A stretch of 64,000 nucleotides of DNA, from assembly GCA_026545225.1 (NCBI GenBank), contig CM048853.1:48595755-48659754 (forward strand), in the 5' to 3' direction. Shown here one piece after another: positions 1-13,038 of this stretch (the first letter of the stretch is position 1; every line of letters starts with the position of its first letter). This stretch comes from Cornus controversa (lineage: Eukaryota > Streptophyta > Magnoliopsida > Cornales > Cornaceae). The notes below the pieces were generated by a model. It made no database searches. It was not told where the DNA came from and saw nothing but the letters and a program-made list of their open reading frames with translations. Position numbers and translations under genes: made by a program.

Positions 1-23
1 CATGCGGCAAGTTGGCAACCATA

Positions 24-55
<32 letters not shown>

Positions 56-599
56 AAACAATACCAACAACACACTCCCTCTTTCTAAATGATTTCAAAT
101 ACTCTCTCTCTCTCTCTAAACGATTCCAAACCATATTATCACTCAATCTCAAACCCTAACTTTGCAACAAGTCCATAAATCTGTAAAATTGTCTGAGGAA
201 AATGAATACAACCCAAGCCATACATATTCTTCTTCTCTCTAAGGTTTTTGGGATTTCACTTGATGATGTTAAGGGTTTGGGAGTGACAAAGATGTGAGAA
301 TGGGTTCTCTTCCTTTCTTGGAGTTAGTACTGTTGGATTTGAGTTAGATTGAGAAAATAGATCAGTGGTGGGTTTAAATTCTGGTAAGACTCTGTGCGCT
401 TTTGGGTTCTCTTCCCTTCTTCTTCTTGATTTTGCTTGGTAATTTCTTTTCTCTGGCCCCTATGATTTTATTTTAATTTTCATCTACAGAAATATGTTCT
501 AAAGTTGCACATAGGGATTGAATATTTTGGTTTTGCATTCAACCATTTGTCATAGAACAGTTTGTATAACCATCACTTTTGCATTGGTTAAAACAAAAA

Positions 600-716
600 C
601 CATTTATTGATTGGCCTATTTATGACCCGTCATAAATGGGTCATTAACGGGTTATAACCCATTAGTGACCTGCCCATTTATTACCCTGCCCAAACCCACC
701 CATTTGCCACCCCTAA
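600..716. mobile_element. hAT-type MITE fragment
   Basis: The stretch repeats forms of 'gggtcattaacgggttat' and ends in 'catttgccacccct'. That is the typical low-complexity end of the plant MITE class whose other end reads 'agggatgtcaat'. Only one end is recognisable and no target-site duplication was found. Related ends occur at 31366 and at 36984-38212. Confidence 0.4.
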
Positions 717-944
717 ATTGCAGCAAAGAAAAACAACTCCTCCCTTAACAAGACAACCTGAACCCCCTCGAGCAGGGGAGAAAATAGAAATGACCCACCC
801 ACCCCCAAAAAAAATCCTTGTTGCTAGAAGATCATCCTTCTCATTCTGCAAACAAGGCACTTTAATGCTTATCAACTTTCTAAGTAGATTATATTTAAAC
901 ATCTTTTAGCTTTTGAAGAGTTATTACATCATATCTAAAAGGCC

Positions 945-1045
945 ACTACACAGTGCTGGGAAATACTTGAGACAAACCACCATTTGCCATTATGTGGCAC
1001 AAAGTGGCAGCTCTCAAACTTGAATCTACATCTTCAAGCTTGTCA
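945..1045 (-). repeat. Decayed Au-type SINE, minus strand
   Basis: Read on the minus strand this contains a degenerate tRNA B-box ('gattcaagtttgagagc') followed by 'tgccactttgtg', the body shared with SINE copies at 9769, 41826 and 52630. It lies in an ARP7 intron. Its ends are too decayed to find a TSD. Confidence 0.5.
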
Positions 1046-1481
1046 GCCCAAACTTTTACCATTAAACAATATTGCAGACTGACCAAAAAGAGTGATAATT
1101 ACTCATTTTTATAAAATACTAATAAGACTACCCAGAGAAGTTCACCCAACGATGAAATATTTCTAAAAAAGAGACTCCATTGTTCAAGCAAAAGCATTGA
1201 GGGAAGGATTAGAAAATCTAGAATAGCATTACCAGCACTTATGCTCAACTCAAATAAGAGCAGAAATCATGGCTCATAATCCTGGAATTTGGATTACAAG
1301 CTACCTAAGAAAAAATGGACCAAATGAGCAGGGGACAATTTAGAATACTCTGGCAAAAATTATTTAACAGGTTCTTTCCAAAGTGCACACCAATTGGTAG
1401 GACAGACAAAAACCCATAAATATTCGGTCTCATAAAGCAGACTACATAGCATTGAAAAACTTTCATGATGAAATAAATTAC

Positions 1482-4400
1482 CTTTACAAGAGAAGGACGG
1501 ACAGCTGATGAGCAGAGGCTAGCTTCTTTCTGGAACCTATCCTCAAAACCTACAGTAGGCAAAAATGTAAGATGGAATCAGCAGATATATAACAGCAGTT
1601 CTCCCACATAAGGCAATCAACAAAGCACATCAGACCATCCTTGCATTCTTTCTCTGGAGAGCATCAGCAGCACAAACAACTATCACCATCCAAGCTTATC
1701 AAGCACGTGGACATCCTATGTTCTCAAGAACTTAAAAGCAAAATACCAAATAGAAAACTAACTAAATTTATACGCAATATAAAATAGTTTTATTCAATAC
1801 TGTACGGTCAATAGCATGTACTAAAATTGCATCAGAAAATAATGTGTTGCTAGCATGTGAGCACACCAGCCATGGAAGATACCACCCCTTCTTTTCTTTC
1901 CTTTTCTTCTTTTTTTTCCCTTTTTTGACAAGAAATAACAAATTGAAATATTAAAGATAGAAATTATAATATTATGGACCCCTTACCTAGAGTTAAACAA
2001 GTAAATAGAAAATGAAAAATCAAGAAAATAGAAAACCTAGAAATATTTAAATAGGTATGCCTATTCAGATAGAAGGAATAAGTTTCCAACAAAGATAAAA
2101 TTGTCAGGAAGCCAATATATCTCAATTAAAGTTGAACAAAGAAAATGAACTCACCAGACATAGAGACAATTCCACCACAGAGTACTGTGTTTTCCAGCAG
2201 CTGTCGGTGATTCTCAGATGATACAGATGAGATACTACGAACTAGTTGCTCAACAATTCCATGTGCCTCTAACCCCAAAATAGAAGGTTGGAATAAAGCC
2301 TCTCCGACAGTATATCTTTCTCGTCCAATTGTGATAACCTGAAAGCACAATTGCAAAAAAAAAAAAAAAAATTGCATTCAGACATCTAAATACCCCCAAC
2401 GTAAAGGTTGAAATTAGAAAAGAAAAAAATAATTAAAAGGTTAACACATAATCTTGAAAACATGATTATAGGATATATTCAATGGAGTATGTACAGATAG
2501 ATCAATGCTTGGAATTTAAATATTGCAATTTGCAAATGATAGCCATACCTTAGTCACTGAACCCCATTCCTTCATTTTAAAACCTAATAATTCGTCACAC
2601 AATAAACCAATAGATTCTATTATCACATCTTTGAGATCTTTCAGGAACATTTATCCTGCTGATCCAAGTTATTAACCCCAAACAATCTCTCGCTCCCTTT
2701 CATTCAGTAATGTGCTCTCATGCATACATAACTAGATAAATCATCCCCTTAGACATTAATTAATTTTGATAACTTGAGACTGATTTTAAGGTTTATATAG
2801 TAATTCTGCAATCCAGTGGGAAAAAGGCAAGGATGATGATGATGATGAGTGTGCTAACAAGAATGACTCTATTATCTGTCAGATATAGATGATTTTCTAG
2901 GATCCCATCACTCATCTTTGATTTATGTTTTGCATTATTTCTGTCTTTCTTTTTTGGTCTCTTCTTGTGCCAACAGAATATAGGTATAAGGTTGTTGTCT
3001 ACACAGTAACCTATCAGATATTCAGGAATGCCAGATCAATAACTAAATTAGCTTTCAAAAATAAATAAATAAATGTACCATATACTTTTGGATTTCAGTG
3101 ATGGCCTATACGCCTAGGGTGACTTCGCGATGAGCAGGGCCACCAGCTAGAAAGAAAAACCTTCATTGTCCGAACTACTTGTATTAAACTAACTACCAAT
3201 TTTGATAAAATTTGTGTTTATAGAAAGAACAAAGAAAGTAAACTTTGGTTATGGACTTGTGGGATCCAATTTTAAGTCTTATTAGCAAAAAGGACAGAAA
3301 AGAAAAAAGAAGCATATAACAAAGAAGTGACTGCAAAGGTAAGGAAAGACTTGACTCAAATTGAGGGCACTTGGAAAGAGAAGAGTCAGAAGAATGTGAG
3401 TTGAAGATACAAGAAATACTAAAATGGGCTAGGATCTAATTCTAACTATGGAATTAGATAATACTTAAGCTAATTACTATAAAACTACAAAATGAGACAT
3501 TTGAATGACTAAATATAGATAGCGGTATGTCTCTTAGCAACAACTGATGGTTTTTTATTGGTTATTCCTGCTAATCTCAGACTAAATATAAATATCTCTG
3601 TTATATTTGGATCCTGGATATCACGATTGATACTGAGGAACTTTTTTTATTGGTTATTCCTGCAAATCTCAGACCATAATGCATTGTCAAGTTGAAAAAC
3701 TCAAATACAAACCTGCCCATCAGGCAGAGTATGTTGCTCTTGCTGGCAGGACTTTTGGATCTTCTCATAAGCAAGATCATCTTCAGCACAGCATGAGTAT
3801 TGCTCTTTTAATTTCTCAACATCAGAAATGTTGATTTTTACAAGTGGATTGGACTTAGCAAGCTCCTGAGCTAGCAGCTTTGTCAATTCAATGCCTCCAA
3901 TCTCAAATCTTCTCGAAGCTATATGATGAACTGCACCTTCAATCACTGGTGCAATATCTGGTCAAAAAAAAAATCATACAGCACAAACTATCAGCTCCGC
4001 TCAAGCAGCAATGGCATCTGGCAGAGGACCACTTGGCTGCATATCCACTCAATAAAATGGCATGTTATACAAACAATAATGCAAAAAAGAAAAAAGAAAT
4101 TATGAAATGTCTAATACCTCAATTCCATACCATATGAACCATTTATCAGCTAATCCTAGGAATTCTTGGCAACAAATATTTTGCCATATTATGAGAAATG
4201 CCAAAACCAAACATCTAGAAAAGGCCAAGTAAAATGCAATTGATGATATGTGAACCACAAACAAGGTCAGTTAACTATATAAAAAAAATGGAATAACACA
4301 AGTCTACAGGAAACTTCACAAACTAAAAGTAACTAACACAAATTCAATATGCAACCTATACATACCTATCTTTCCATGACCAATATCAACAGTGCATCCT

Positions 4401-6824
4401 GAGATACGCCCCACGGCATAAAGTGATAACACTGCTTGCTCCGACGCATAAAAGCCCGATATGTTAAATGTTTCAAACATCAATTGCACCAATTGTTCTC
4501 TAACAGTCTGTTGGAAAAAAAAAAAAATTGTTTCTAAATTTTATTTGATAAAAGGAAAAAAGAAGGGATCATTGCTTGGTGCAATGGTAAAATGCTCAGG
4601 CTGATAAGCCTAGTAATGCAGGTTTGAGTTTGCAAGCAATTACTTTGTACAAACAATGCCAAGGCAATTCTATATCCAATCTACCCTCTCATCACAGCAC
4701 ATTGATAGACCAGTACAGGGTAATGGCCTTTTGTAATGAAACAAACTATGAAGCAGGGATACATCTATAAGTGGTATGCATCACGGTATCCGTATTGTGA
4801 TTGTATCAGATACTGGTGCTATCTACATTTATGACAACTCTCGAATGTATACAGCTGATAAGTTAGTGAATTCCAAAGGGTCCTGCACCAACCAGCAAGG
4901 TCTCTAATCAAAATGTATTTGCATTTTGATCACATGCTCCCCTCTTCTGATTAAGATACTTGATCTCACTTTAACTTGGCCTATTTGTGTGCAATAATGG
5001 GATCGCACGTGCTTCTAAACACACACATAATGAACATGTGATGATGTGAGTGACTAGTTTATCTAAATAACTGAATAGCAAGCCTCAAAAAATAAAAATA
5101 AAATTATAATAAAAAGGGAAAGGTTTTGCTAACCTTGGGAGTTGAAAGTGGGTCTGTGAATAAAATTTGTCCTTCATTGCCCATTTCCCATCCGAGGCCA
5201 GTATATAGAACGTGATGCAACAAATCTTCCATGGCATCCCAATCTCTAATAAAACCTCGCACTACTGGATCAACAGTAATATCCTCATCTAATAAAGTAT
5301 CAGTCGATGATCCATCTTCAGGCATGCCTTTCATTTGGGTAGGAATTATCTGAACCAATATGTAAAGAAGTTAAACAGACTTCCCCAAGCAGTCATGTAC
5401 ATATTCATTCAAAAGATGTCCCTAGATGTGAAAAGGACACGAATCGTGGACACTATACCATAGCCGATATACAAACACTTTACCAATTATGTAAAAATAC
5501 ATATATGTCTATATGTGCATGTATAAAGAAAAAAGGAATTAGATTAGAAAATTTTCATTATAGTGTACATATTAAGCCATAGGCAACCATATAACCAAAA
5601 TCCAACCATAATATCTCTAGTTTCCCCCCACCTTACTTGAGGTGACAATGTAATTTGAAGCCCACTACTGAAATTATAGAGCACAAATAAGGAAAAATAA
5701 AGTGTCGAGACAACAACCTAAATGTCAATTCTCTCCAATATTTTGAGACAATGCTTCAAGATAAAACTTCAAGAATTTATGCTTCTCTACTCTTTAGAAA
5801 AAGAGACGTTATATACAAATTTTCAAAGAAACTAAACACTTGTGAAATGTTTTTTTCTAAAACACAATTGCTCTTCTAAAGGTTAAATCCTTTTCTAAAA
5901 TGGAATTTCGTTTAACGATTAAGCACCCACCGATATTTGCATCCCATGACGGAAAGAAATAATCAACTACTCCCCATATTATACCTCTTGATATGATAAG
6001 AAAAGTTTGAAATCAATTAATACAGTAGAAAATATCGCTGTGTATTTGTATCTAATGATATATTATACAATCCACCACACAATTTCTTGTTAGCGCTACG
6101 GTGCTTGTCATGTCACCAATTGTTATAAACCATGTTTAAAAGTAGCTAATGACATCCTTCAAAATAACCTTCAACTAACTTCTAACAGAAGTTCAATGGT
6201 CACAACTCTATGACAAATCCCTTAAAATATATGAGAATTAGTAGGCACCAACCCTATTGAAGTTGGAAAAACATCGCAAATGATCATGCGCTGTAATTTC
6301 ACTTTGCTCATAATTTAATGTTTCAGCCGCAAATCATAATTGCATTAACTTGAGGACAAAATTAACAGCAATGCATATATGTATAATTGCATTTGTTAAC
6401 AATAATCACCTCAATAAATTATTTCACAATTGTCAAGTTCAAATTTTGTTTCATTTTTCTCTTGAAAACCAAACAAACTTTAAAATTAAAGATTCCGTTA
6501 GAAATAAAATAACCATGTAGTTTGGTTGCTGAGAGATGTGACAGAGGCTATTACTTCCTCGGGTCCTAAACGGAAAAATCTTACTTGGTTTTACTTCTTA
6601 ATTTTGTTTTCCAACAATTTTACAAGCAGAAAATGTGAAACCTCAGAAGTCCGCTATCTTATTCTCTTCTTTTTTTCCTAAATTTTCTCGGGACCCAAAC
6701 AGAAGATAGGGAGAGAAAAAGAAAATTGAAAATAGTTGTTGCTTACCATGGAAGGAGTCTGATCTGGGACGGCAAAACCTGCTTTAAGGAGCTTCGAACC
6801 GGCGTCAATCACCACTGCCTCCAT
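1482..6824 (-). CDS. ARP7: Actin-related protein 7 (ARP7), 3' end outside window
   Basis: Nuclear actin-related protein, a subunit of plant SWI/SNF-type chromatin-remodelling complexes. Six coding exons, each with GT-AG borders and compatible phases: 6747-6824, 5134-5349, 4366-4507, 3713-3957, 2155-2338 and 1482-1549. Together they encode 311 codons. The start (ATG at 6824) opens with MEAVVIDAGSKLLKAG, the N-terminal actin-fold strand. Later landmarks are RDWDAMEDLL, the phosphate-binding DIGHGKID and LLENTVLCGG. Known ARP7 proteins are about 360 residues, so about 50 C-terminal residues (usually a PPEYMP... exon) are missing. I found no such exon in 1-1481, so the last intron probably runs past the left edge. 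The missing exon is inferred; the six exons are seen directly. The 5' UTR probably lies around 6825-6960. Confidence 0.94.
4565..4735 (+). repeat. Au-type SINE in ARP7 intron 2
   Basis: A tRNA-like head with a degenerate A-box ('tggtgcaatggtaaaatgc') and B-box ('ggtttgagtttgcaagc') is followed by 'actttgtacaaacaatgcca', then a 'ccagtacagggtaatggcctttt' tail typical of Au SINEs. The copy is full length but diverged. It is antisense to ARP7. Confidence 0.6.
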
Positions 6825-6961
6825 GGTCCTGACCTTCTTCTCAAGTCAGACGCAAACTGAATGAAGAGAAAAAACCCTAGTTCTCGATCTTCAGCTGTAA
6901 TGGAACCTTGAGAGAGAGAGAATTTCCACTTTCAAGTCTTCGTTTTTCAAAGCTCAAACCA

Positions 6962-8235
6962 CATTCCTAACAATGTTCTCATATAGCTATAAGCGGGCAG
7001 CGAGATTAATTTGAATTCAACCATATGAAAGAAATTTTCTGCTCTCTAACAAATGTGTCTAATAAAAAATATATATGTATTTATATATTATATATATACA
7101 CTCACGGGGACTATTTTGTAATTTCATTTTAATTCTAGTTGAAATATTTTAAGTGATTCGCTTGAACAGTTGAACGTCTAACTTAAATTGAACTAGATTC
7201 AACCTTACCTATAAACATTCAATCTACTCAAATTATTTTACTAATTCAAAATTTATTAGAGTTGGATCAGTTTCTCCTTAACTTTGTCAAACATTTAACA
7301 GAAATATATTTTTTTATATTTGTCCATTACAAAAGGTGATGTAATATATATATATATAGTTTACAAATCCATGGATTTTAAAATATAAAAAAAAAACTTC
7401 AATATGATATGTCTGTAGTTTTAGGGTCATCAACCCCTTAATTAGTTAGTTATTCAAGTAGTTCAATAAAATCAACTTTTAGAAATGTATTTTCTAAGCA
7501 AAAGGAAGTCTGTTCTAAAAACTGTTTCGAGAAATGAGCTTCTAAATTGGTTTTAAATTTGATCTATCAAACCATAGTTATATATCCAGATTCAATTTTG
7601 TGAAGTGAAGAGAGTTAGGCAGCATTAAAAATTCATAAAAACAAATACATTTATTTAAACCATGTTAATTTGTTGTTAAATGGCTTCTTCATTCTCATTT
7701 CAGTATAAAAATTAAAATAAAGAGTGAAAATCAAGAAGGTTAAATGAGTTTGAACTTTGAAAATAATTCTTATAGAAAACATTACACTCAAAAAATAAAA
7801 ATCTATAAGAGTTTTGATTGTCCCAATTATAACTGGATCAAAATAAAAAATCTAAAGGGTCTAATTTTCACTAAAATTGTCTAGCAATGTATGACATGAT
7901 TTGAATCTGATCTGATCATAGAGAAGATTATAATACAAGTACCAAGGCAGATATATATAGGAAAAAAGAAATAGACTTATTCTATTCTTCAACCAAAGTG
8001 TGATGCAAATAACAAACAAAACTGAGCAGGACACTGCAAGCACTTGCACCCTGCATACTACTAATAAATACATTTCTTACTAGATATTTACATTCACAGA
8101 GCTTTAACTTTAAAACAATTTAGGCTTGTGCTTCTTTGTTGACAGCATCTCTTCCATGGATGGTACTTCTTCAAATCAGCTAGCAGGGAACTCTTATCTC
8201 TATTCACAAACCCAAATTTCTGTTTTGGAGACTTT
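6962..8235. other. Spacer between ARP7 and the LNK-like gene
   Basis: AT-rich spacer with short TA runs (about 7068-7100 and 7347-7360). The left part should hold the ARP7 promoter. The right part, below the LNK-like stop codon at 8236, should hold its 3' UTR. The ORFs at 7861-8073 and 8094-8501 (minus) are an out-of-frame reading and a downstream spill of the LNK-like last exon. Confidence 0.5.
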
Positions 8236-11200
8236 TCAAAGCATGTTCGCGGCACAACTTGAGTAGTCTCGGTGCAAATTCGTAGTCCTGAATAGGTTCT
8301 CTCCGCCAAAGGTTGGAACTTCAGCATCACTTGCTGAACTTGCGGTGCAAGGGAAATGAGAAAACTGTTCCTCATCCAAGCTGCAGTTGTACGGTACTCT
8401 TGTTTCAGTGTCTTCATGTTTGAAGTTTGATGCTGCAGCGCCAAAATCTTGTGCATTATGATCCATCTTATTGAACACGAGGTTGGCAACAGCTCTGTCA
8501 ATGGTATTTGTCTCTAGTTCTGCTGCTCTTGTTGTTCCTAACCTGAGAACAGAACTGTTTGATCGTGAGAGCTTGATTGACCAGTTTGATCATGAGAGTT
8601 GCATGACTGAAGATTGATTTTTCAAGAGAGGATATTTAACTGTACATATAAAGGAAATGGGCTATTTTAGTTGCCAAAAAAACATGATTATTTTGTGCTC
8701 CTCATAAATCAAAGATCAAGTCAAGGACTCTCACTGAACACCCATTCTGCCTAAAAGACAATATAATGGCGGCACATTTTTGGAGTGTGTTGGACCTGAT
8801 TTTCCACAGCGACAATGTCCCTAAGCTTCTAATCTAGGCATCTCAAGAGCAACCTCACTAGAAAATCCTATAATAGATATATAATAGACAGTCAGCAAAC
8901 ATTTACCGAGCTGTTTCATCATTAACAGTCCATGCAGGGGCCCTTTCTAAGATAAGGTCTCCATCTTGGCTCTGGTTCACTGCTTGTTGTCTAGAGTTCT
9001 CAGCAAGACGGTACAAAGCATCTCGAAAGCAGATTCTGGTATTGTCAGACAACTGAAAAGATTGGAAAAAGAATTGACAAATTATAATCTTGTTGCAACT
9101 TGAATTTGCTAAAGCTTCTGACTCTTATAACTTGTATCACCTGTGTCATCACTGTTTCAAGCTCCTGCAGCACAGACTCTTCCAGTGATGTTCCACCATC
9201 TACTCCATTGATGCAGTTTTGCTCAGATGTGACTGGGACCAACATCACCGGTGCCTTGAGCAAACATTACCATGATTAATTAACGTTAATAATCAGTTGA
9301 TAAACTGAACAACACAAATACTTAAATAGGTGAAGGATATTTTATGTAAAATGCAAATGACAATGTGTGCGTGCATTGGATTGTCTAATAATTATTCTAT
9401 ATTGGCAGAAACACTAAACTGTTGGTCGAACATAGCAAAAACTATGACAATTCATGTGCTCTGTTGATGTCAAACATATCAACGTCTTTGCAAAAGACAC
9501 TGGAGAAAATGGTTTCTTTGTGAAATTAGTTAAAAAAAAAAATCTCTTGTGCCAAACTGATATAAAATATGTTCCACTAAGAAAATTAACAACTAAAACT
9601 TGTTTCATTACAAATGTAGAACTCACAAGTCGAAACTAATATCTATAATGAAGAAACATGTTAACCGAGGAGAAAAAAAAAGAACAGTAATCTGTTTCTG
9701 AGAAACAAGCAGAAGGTGATGCAGTGGCTGAGAATATGAAGCAAAGAACTTGTACAATTGGAATGGCTTGCTTGGTTTGCTGGTAAAATGCTAGGCTGTC
9801 AAGCACAGGAATGTGGGTTTGAATCCCTGGAGCAGCCACTTTGTGTAAATAATGCCAAAGGTTAGGTAACCAGTCCAACCCTCCTACCACCCTCAATTGG
9901 AATGGCTGCTGTAGCTTTTAATGTTTCGATTTATCTTATATTACACCCAATTTCCTTTGCATAAGAGGAGGGGTGGGGGATTCTAGGGCATGTAAGGAAA
10001 AGAACAGATAGACAAACAGGGGGAGAAAATATAGAACATTAGAAAGTTATACTTTTTAAGATCAGTTTACTAGTCAAAACCAAGATTTCACAGGTTCAAC
10101 ATTTTTAGTATTTCAAAAATGTTCTCCTATGGAAGTAAATTCATAGGACCACGCTGTTGTTCAAATAAACCAATAAAATAAATCCTCAAGCACAGGCAAG
10201 ACTTCTTAACCATGAAATTTGATCCCTAATGGCACTACAGCCTTCAATCCTGAGTAAAATAGTAGGAGGCTGTACAAACCATAACCCATCTCATTTACTT
10301 CATGAATTGAATTGTTCCAACCATCTGGTCCAACAAGACAGTCTGTGAAGCCCAAAAAACATATAATTTGAGCCACAAAACTAATAAAAAAGAGAAAAAA
10401 TATTATTTGATACAACAAACTAAATATAACTATGATGTAATTAAGTGAACTATATGTTTTTGAGAAGATATATCTACACACCTGGGTCTGTCTTACAAAG
10501 AGTGATTCCAAAACTCAAAAACCAGACCATTCGCTGGTTCCAACTGTTCAACTATCCAGTCCAGTCGAGGTTTGACAAATTATATTGATTATTCCCAATT
10601 AATACACAAATGGAAAATCTCACCTTTGCTGGGGGATTATCTCTCTGTCTCGAGTTGCAAAGATCGAGACACAACATAGCAACTTCTTCCTTCTCTGAAC
10701 CTGCAAATGAAGAAAAGGCATGTGTTTTGAGATACAGTGTGAACCATGCCATATAGTTGGCTTGAGATACACTGTGAACCAAATTCATGTCTGAAGAGAG
10801 ATTACCGGCTGGGATCATGCTGTGCTGAGATTCAGGAGAATAGCTAAACGATCCATGAAGATTTTCCCCACCATTCATATCTTCTTCAAGTATGGAACTC
10901 CTACATGAACAGAAAACCACTGTGTCAGAAATGACAACATCAATTTGTAAAATTTAATGGTATCTCAGTAAAAAAATTCAGGAAAATTTTGAACTACCAA
11001 CTAAACCAAATGACTCCATTGAGTTAAATACAGCATTTAAAGCAAAAATTGTGACAAAAATAGGCCAATGGCAGAAATTAGGAGCTATTACAACATTTTA
11101 TCACACCAGATCAGTTTTAGGATTTCAAGTGATGACCACATTGTAATTTCCTGCTACAACAATTCGACATGATAATAGTAAACCAAATTGTTGGAATAGG

Positions 11201-11725
11201 CTTTTCTGAGATGATCAGAATAATTTACAGTAATGGCTCCCTTTTCCTGCTATCTTTGCAGTCAAAATGATGGATTTGTGAAAATCAAACACAGACATGC
11301 TCTTAACTATATGACAAGCTTATAAAACATTCAATACTACATGATTTCCTACATGCATCAATTCAAGTATCTTAACCCCAGAAGTTACGCTTGTACAAGA
11401 AAATGTCTTCCATCTGATCAACTCCGACCAGGTCATTGACCTGGTAATCCGGCCACTCATGTGCAAGTATCCATTGAGCATCACATGTGCTTGAATTACT
11501 AGAATGCACCCTATTGTTGGCAGCAATGTCCATGTCCATATCCAAGCTTAGTTCCCTCTCAGATGAATTTTTCCCCTTAACAAGGTATTTATTTGAGGAA
11601 ACGAAACATTCAGGTGCAGGTATCCCCCATTGCAACCAATTGTCTGCTGACAGAAGCCTGTCTAATGGTTCATGATCTCTCGGAACAACAAGATCATCAA
11701 CATCACTTCCGAAATACCATTCCAT
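8236..11725 (-). CDS. LNK-family clock co-activator, LNK3/LNK4-like
   Basis: LNK proteins are plant nuclear co-activators that bind RVE/LHY-type MYB factors and adjust circadian and light-responsive transcription. Five coding exons: 11397-11725, 10624-10900, 9141-9254, 8907-9052 and 8236-8542. All junctions are GT-AG and in phase, giving 390 residues. The protein opens MEWYFGSDVDDLVVPRD. A DIFLSSILEEDM motif spans the exon 1/2 junction. The family's conserved C-terminal block NTRICFRDALYRLAENS lies in exon 4, after an acidic SLEESVLQELETVM helix. The short length and N terminus fit LNK3/LNK4 better than the longer LNK1/LNK2, but the subgroup is inferred from memory. A separate 5' UTR exon lies upstream. 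Stop codon at 8236-8238. Confidence 0.82.
9769..9893 (+). mobile_element. SINE with exact 14-bp TSD in LNK-like intron 2
   Basis: A tRNA-derived head with a B-box (about 9811-9826, 'gggtttgaatccctgg') is followed by the body 'agcagccactttgtgtaaat', as in Au SINEs. It is bounded by identical 14-bp repeats, caattggaatggct, at 9755-9768 and 9894-9907. The 3' part of the family (the 'gggaccagag...gtaat' segment) is absent, so it is a truncated copy. The exact TSD makes it a clear retroposition event. Confidence 0.75.
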
Positions 11726-12739
11726 GATATTTATCTGAAAAAAAAAAAAGATTTAAATGTTATAAAGACGCTAAAAATTTAACTCCAAGCTTTAATAAAA
11801 ACAACTAGAAAAGGCATCCAATCCTCGTATAACAATATTTGAAAAAACAGACATTTATAAAGATTCCAAGGAGATCATAGCATTTGTGTATATGAACATG
11901 AAAACACTACACTCTATCATCAAAAAAATGTTCAAATTTTATTTTCGGTCCACACAACCGGAAATAAATCATACAATCAAATATATGAAACATAAAGAAC
12001 AGTCATTTTATAGATTTTTTTAGGGGATATATAGTATCAGAAGCTTTGAAATCAAAGATGTGATCAAAAGTACCAAATTTTATGGGGAAAAGGGAAAATA
12101 TAAGCTGTTTTTGGGGATGCGATATAGCAATATATGACCATAAAAAGACAAGATTTATCATCACACACGAACAAAAAAAAACTCCAAAGACCGAATCATA
12201 AACAGAAAAGAAACTTTAATACTTACTACAAAGACTCTACAACTAATACCAGAGTATACCCAATCTAAGTGATAAGAGTCCAAACCATGTTCCAAGTATC
12301 AAATAACAACCAAATCCAAGTCATGAGAAGCTACATAGAACGAAAAAGAAGCAAAAGCATAAAAGTAGCTGAATCGACAAATAAAAAAAGGAAGAACAGA
12401 ATATCCTATATTATCAATATGTAGGCAAAAAAAAAAAAAAATGAATTTATCAGGGAAAATAAAGAAAAAGATTTGTGGAAAATGATATACATAATATATA
12501 TATATTAATATATATAGAGAGAGAGAGAGAGGGAGAAGTAGATCAAAGTTAGCCATAGAAAAAAACATTCACCAACACTGATAAGAATTTGAAAAATTAC
12601 AGAGATGTAGATCGAAGTTAGTCATAAACACTGATAAGAATTTGAAAAACTACAGAGAATTCCAAGGATTATATACTAGTTTGTAGTTGAATTTGAGCAT
12701 ATAGTCAAAAAAAAAATTGAAATTGAAATAAAAAATAAC

Positions 12740-12960
12740 CTGGGATTGATTAAACAGAAGATTGAGAAGACCCAGTTTCAAATTCAGTGAAAGAATTTGA
12801 CCCAGATTATGAAAACTGATTGAAATGATTGAAACACTTGATGGTTTTTCCTAACGCTGAAGTAACAGTGCTTCAGCTAAAAAAACAGAGGCGGCTGTGG
12901 TTTTTCTAGCTTTGTTTAAAGTATATGTTGCTATTTTAGAGAGAGAAGAGAGACAGCTGG
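12740..12960 (-). other. Probable 5' UTR exon of the LNK-like gene
   Basis: A good donor (CCCAG/GTTATT, exon end 12740) pairs with a pyrimidine-rich acceptor ending 11735 (a long T run then CAG), just before the ATG at 11725. This gives a leader intron of about 1 kb. The upstream limit of about 12960 is a guess: no TATA box is obvious and I cannot see the transcription start. The intron holds a GA run at 12518-12534 and AT-rich sequence. Confidence 0.5.
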
Positions 12961-13038
12961 ATTGTGCTTATGGCTGAGAATCGATGGACCGAAGTAGTGG
13001 CTCACAGCCCTCCATCTAAAACTGCATTCTCATTGGCC

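Larger units (their letters stand above)
1..1481 (-). other. Last visible ARP7 intron, with repeat debris
   Basis: This is transcribed as intron if the final ARP7 exon lies left of the window. It begins with C/CT-rich simple repeats (about 28-55 and 101-116). It also holds a hAT-MITE-like end (about 600-716) and a decayed minus-strand SINE (about 945-1045). No exon encoding the conserved ARP7 C terminus was found on either strand. Two ORFs at 681-909, on opposite strands, match nothing I recognise and overlap the MITE edge. Confidence 0.5.

Noticed and set aside
9769..9893. tRNA gene
   Set aside because: B-box is present but there is no cloverleaf with paired acceptor stem; the TSD and body show a SINE.
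10206..10511. 101-residue minus-strand ORF
   Set aside because: Lies in the LNK-like intron between exons 10624-10900 and 9141-9254; hydrophobic AT-driven reading with no known domain.
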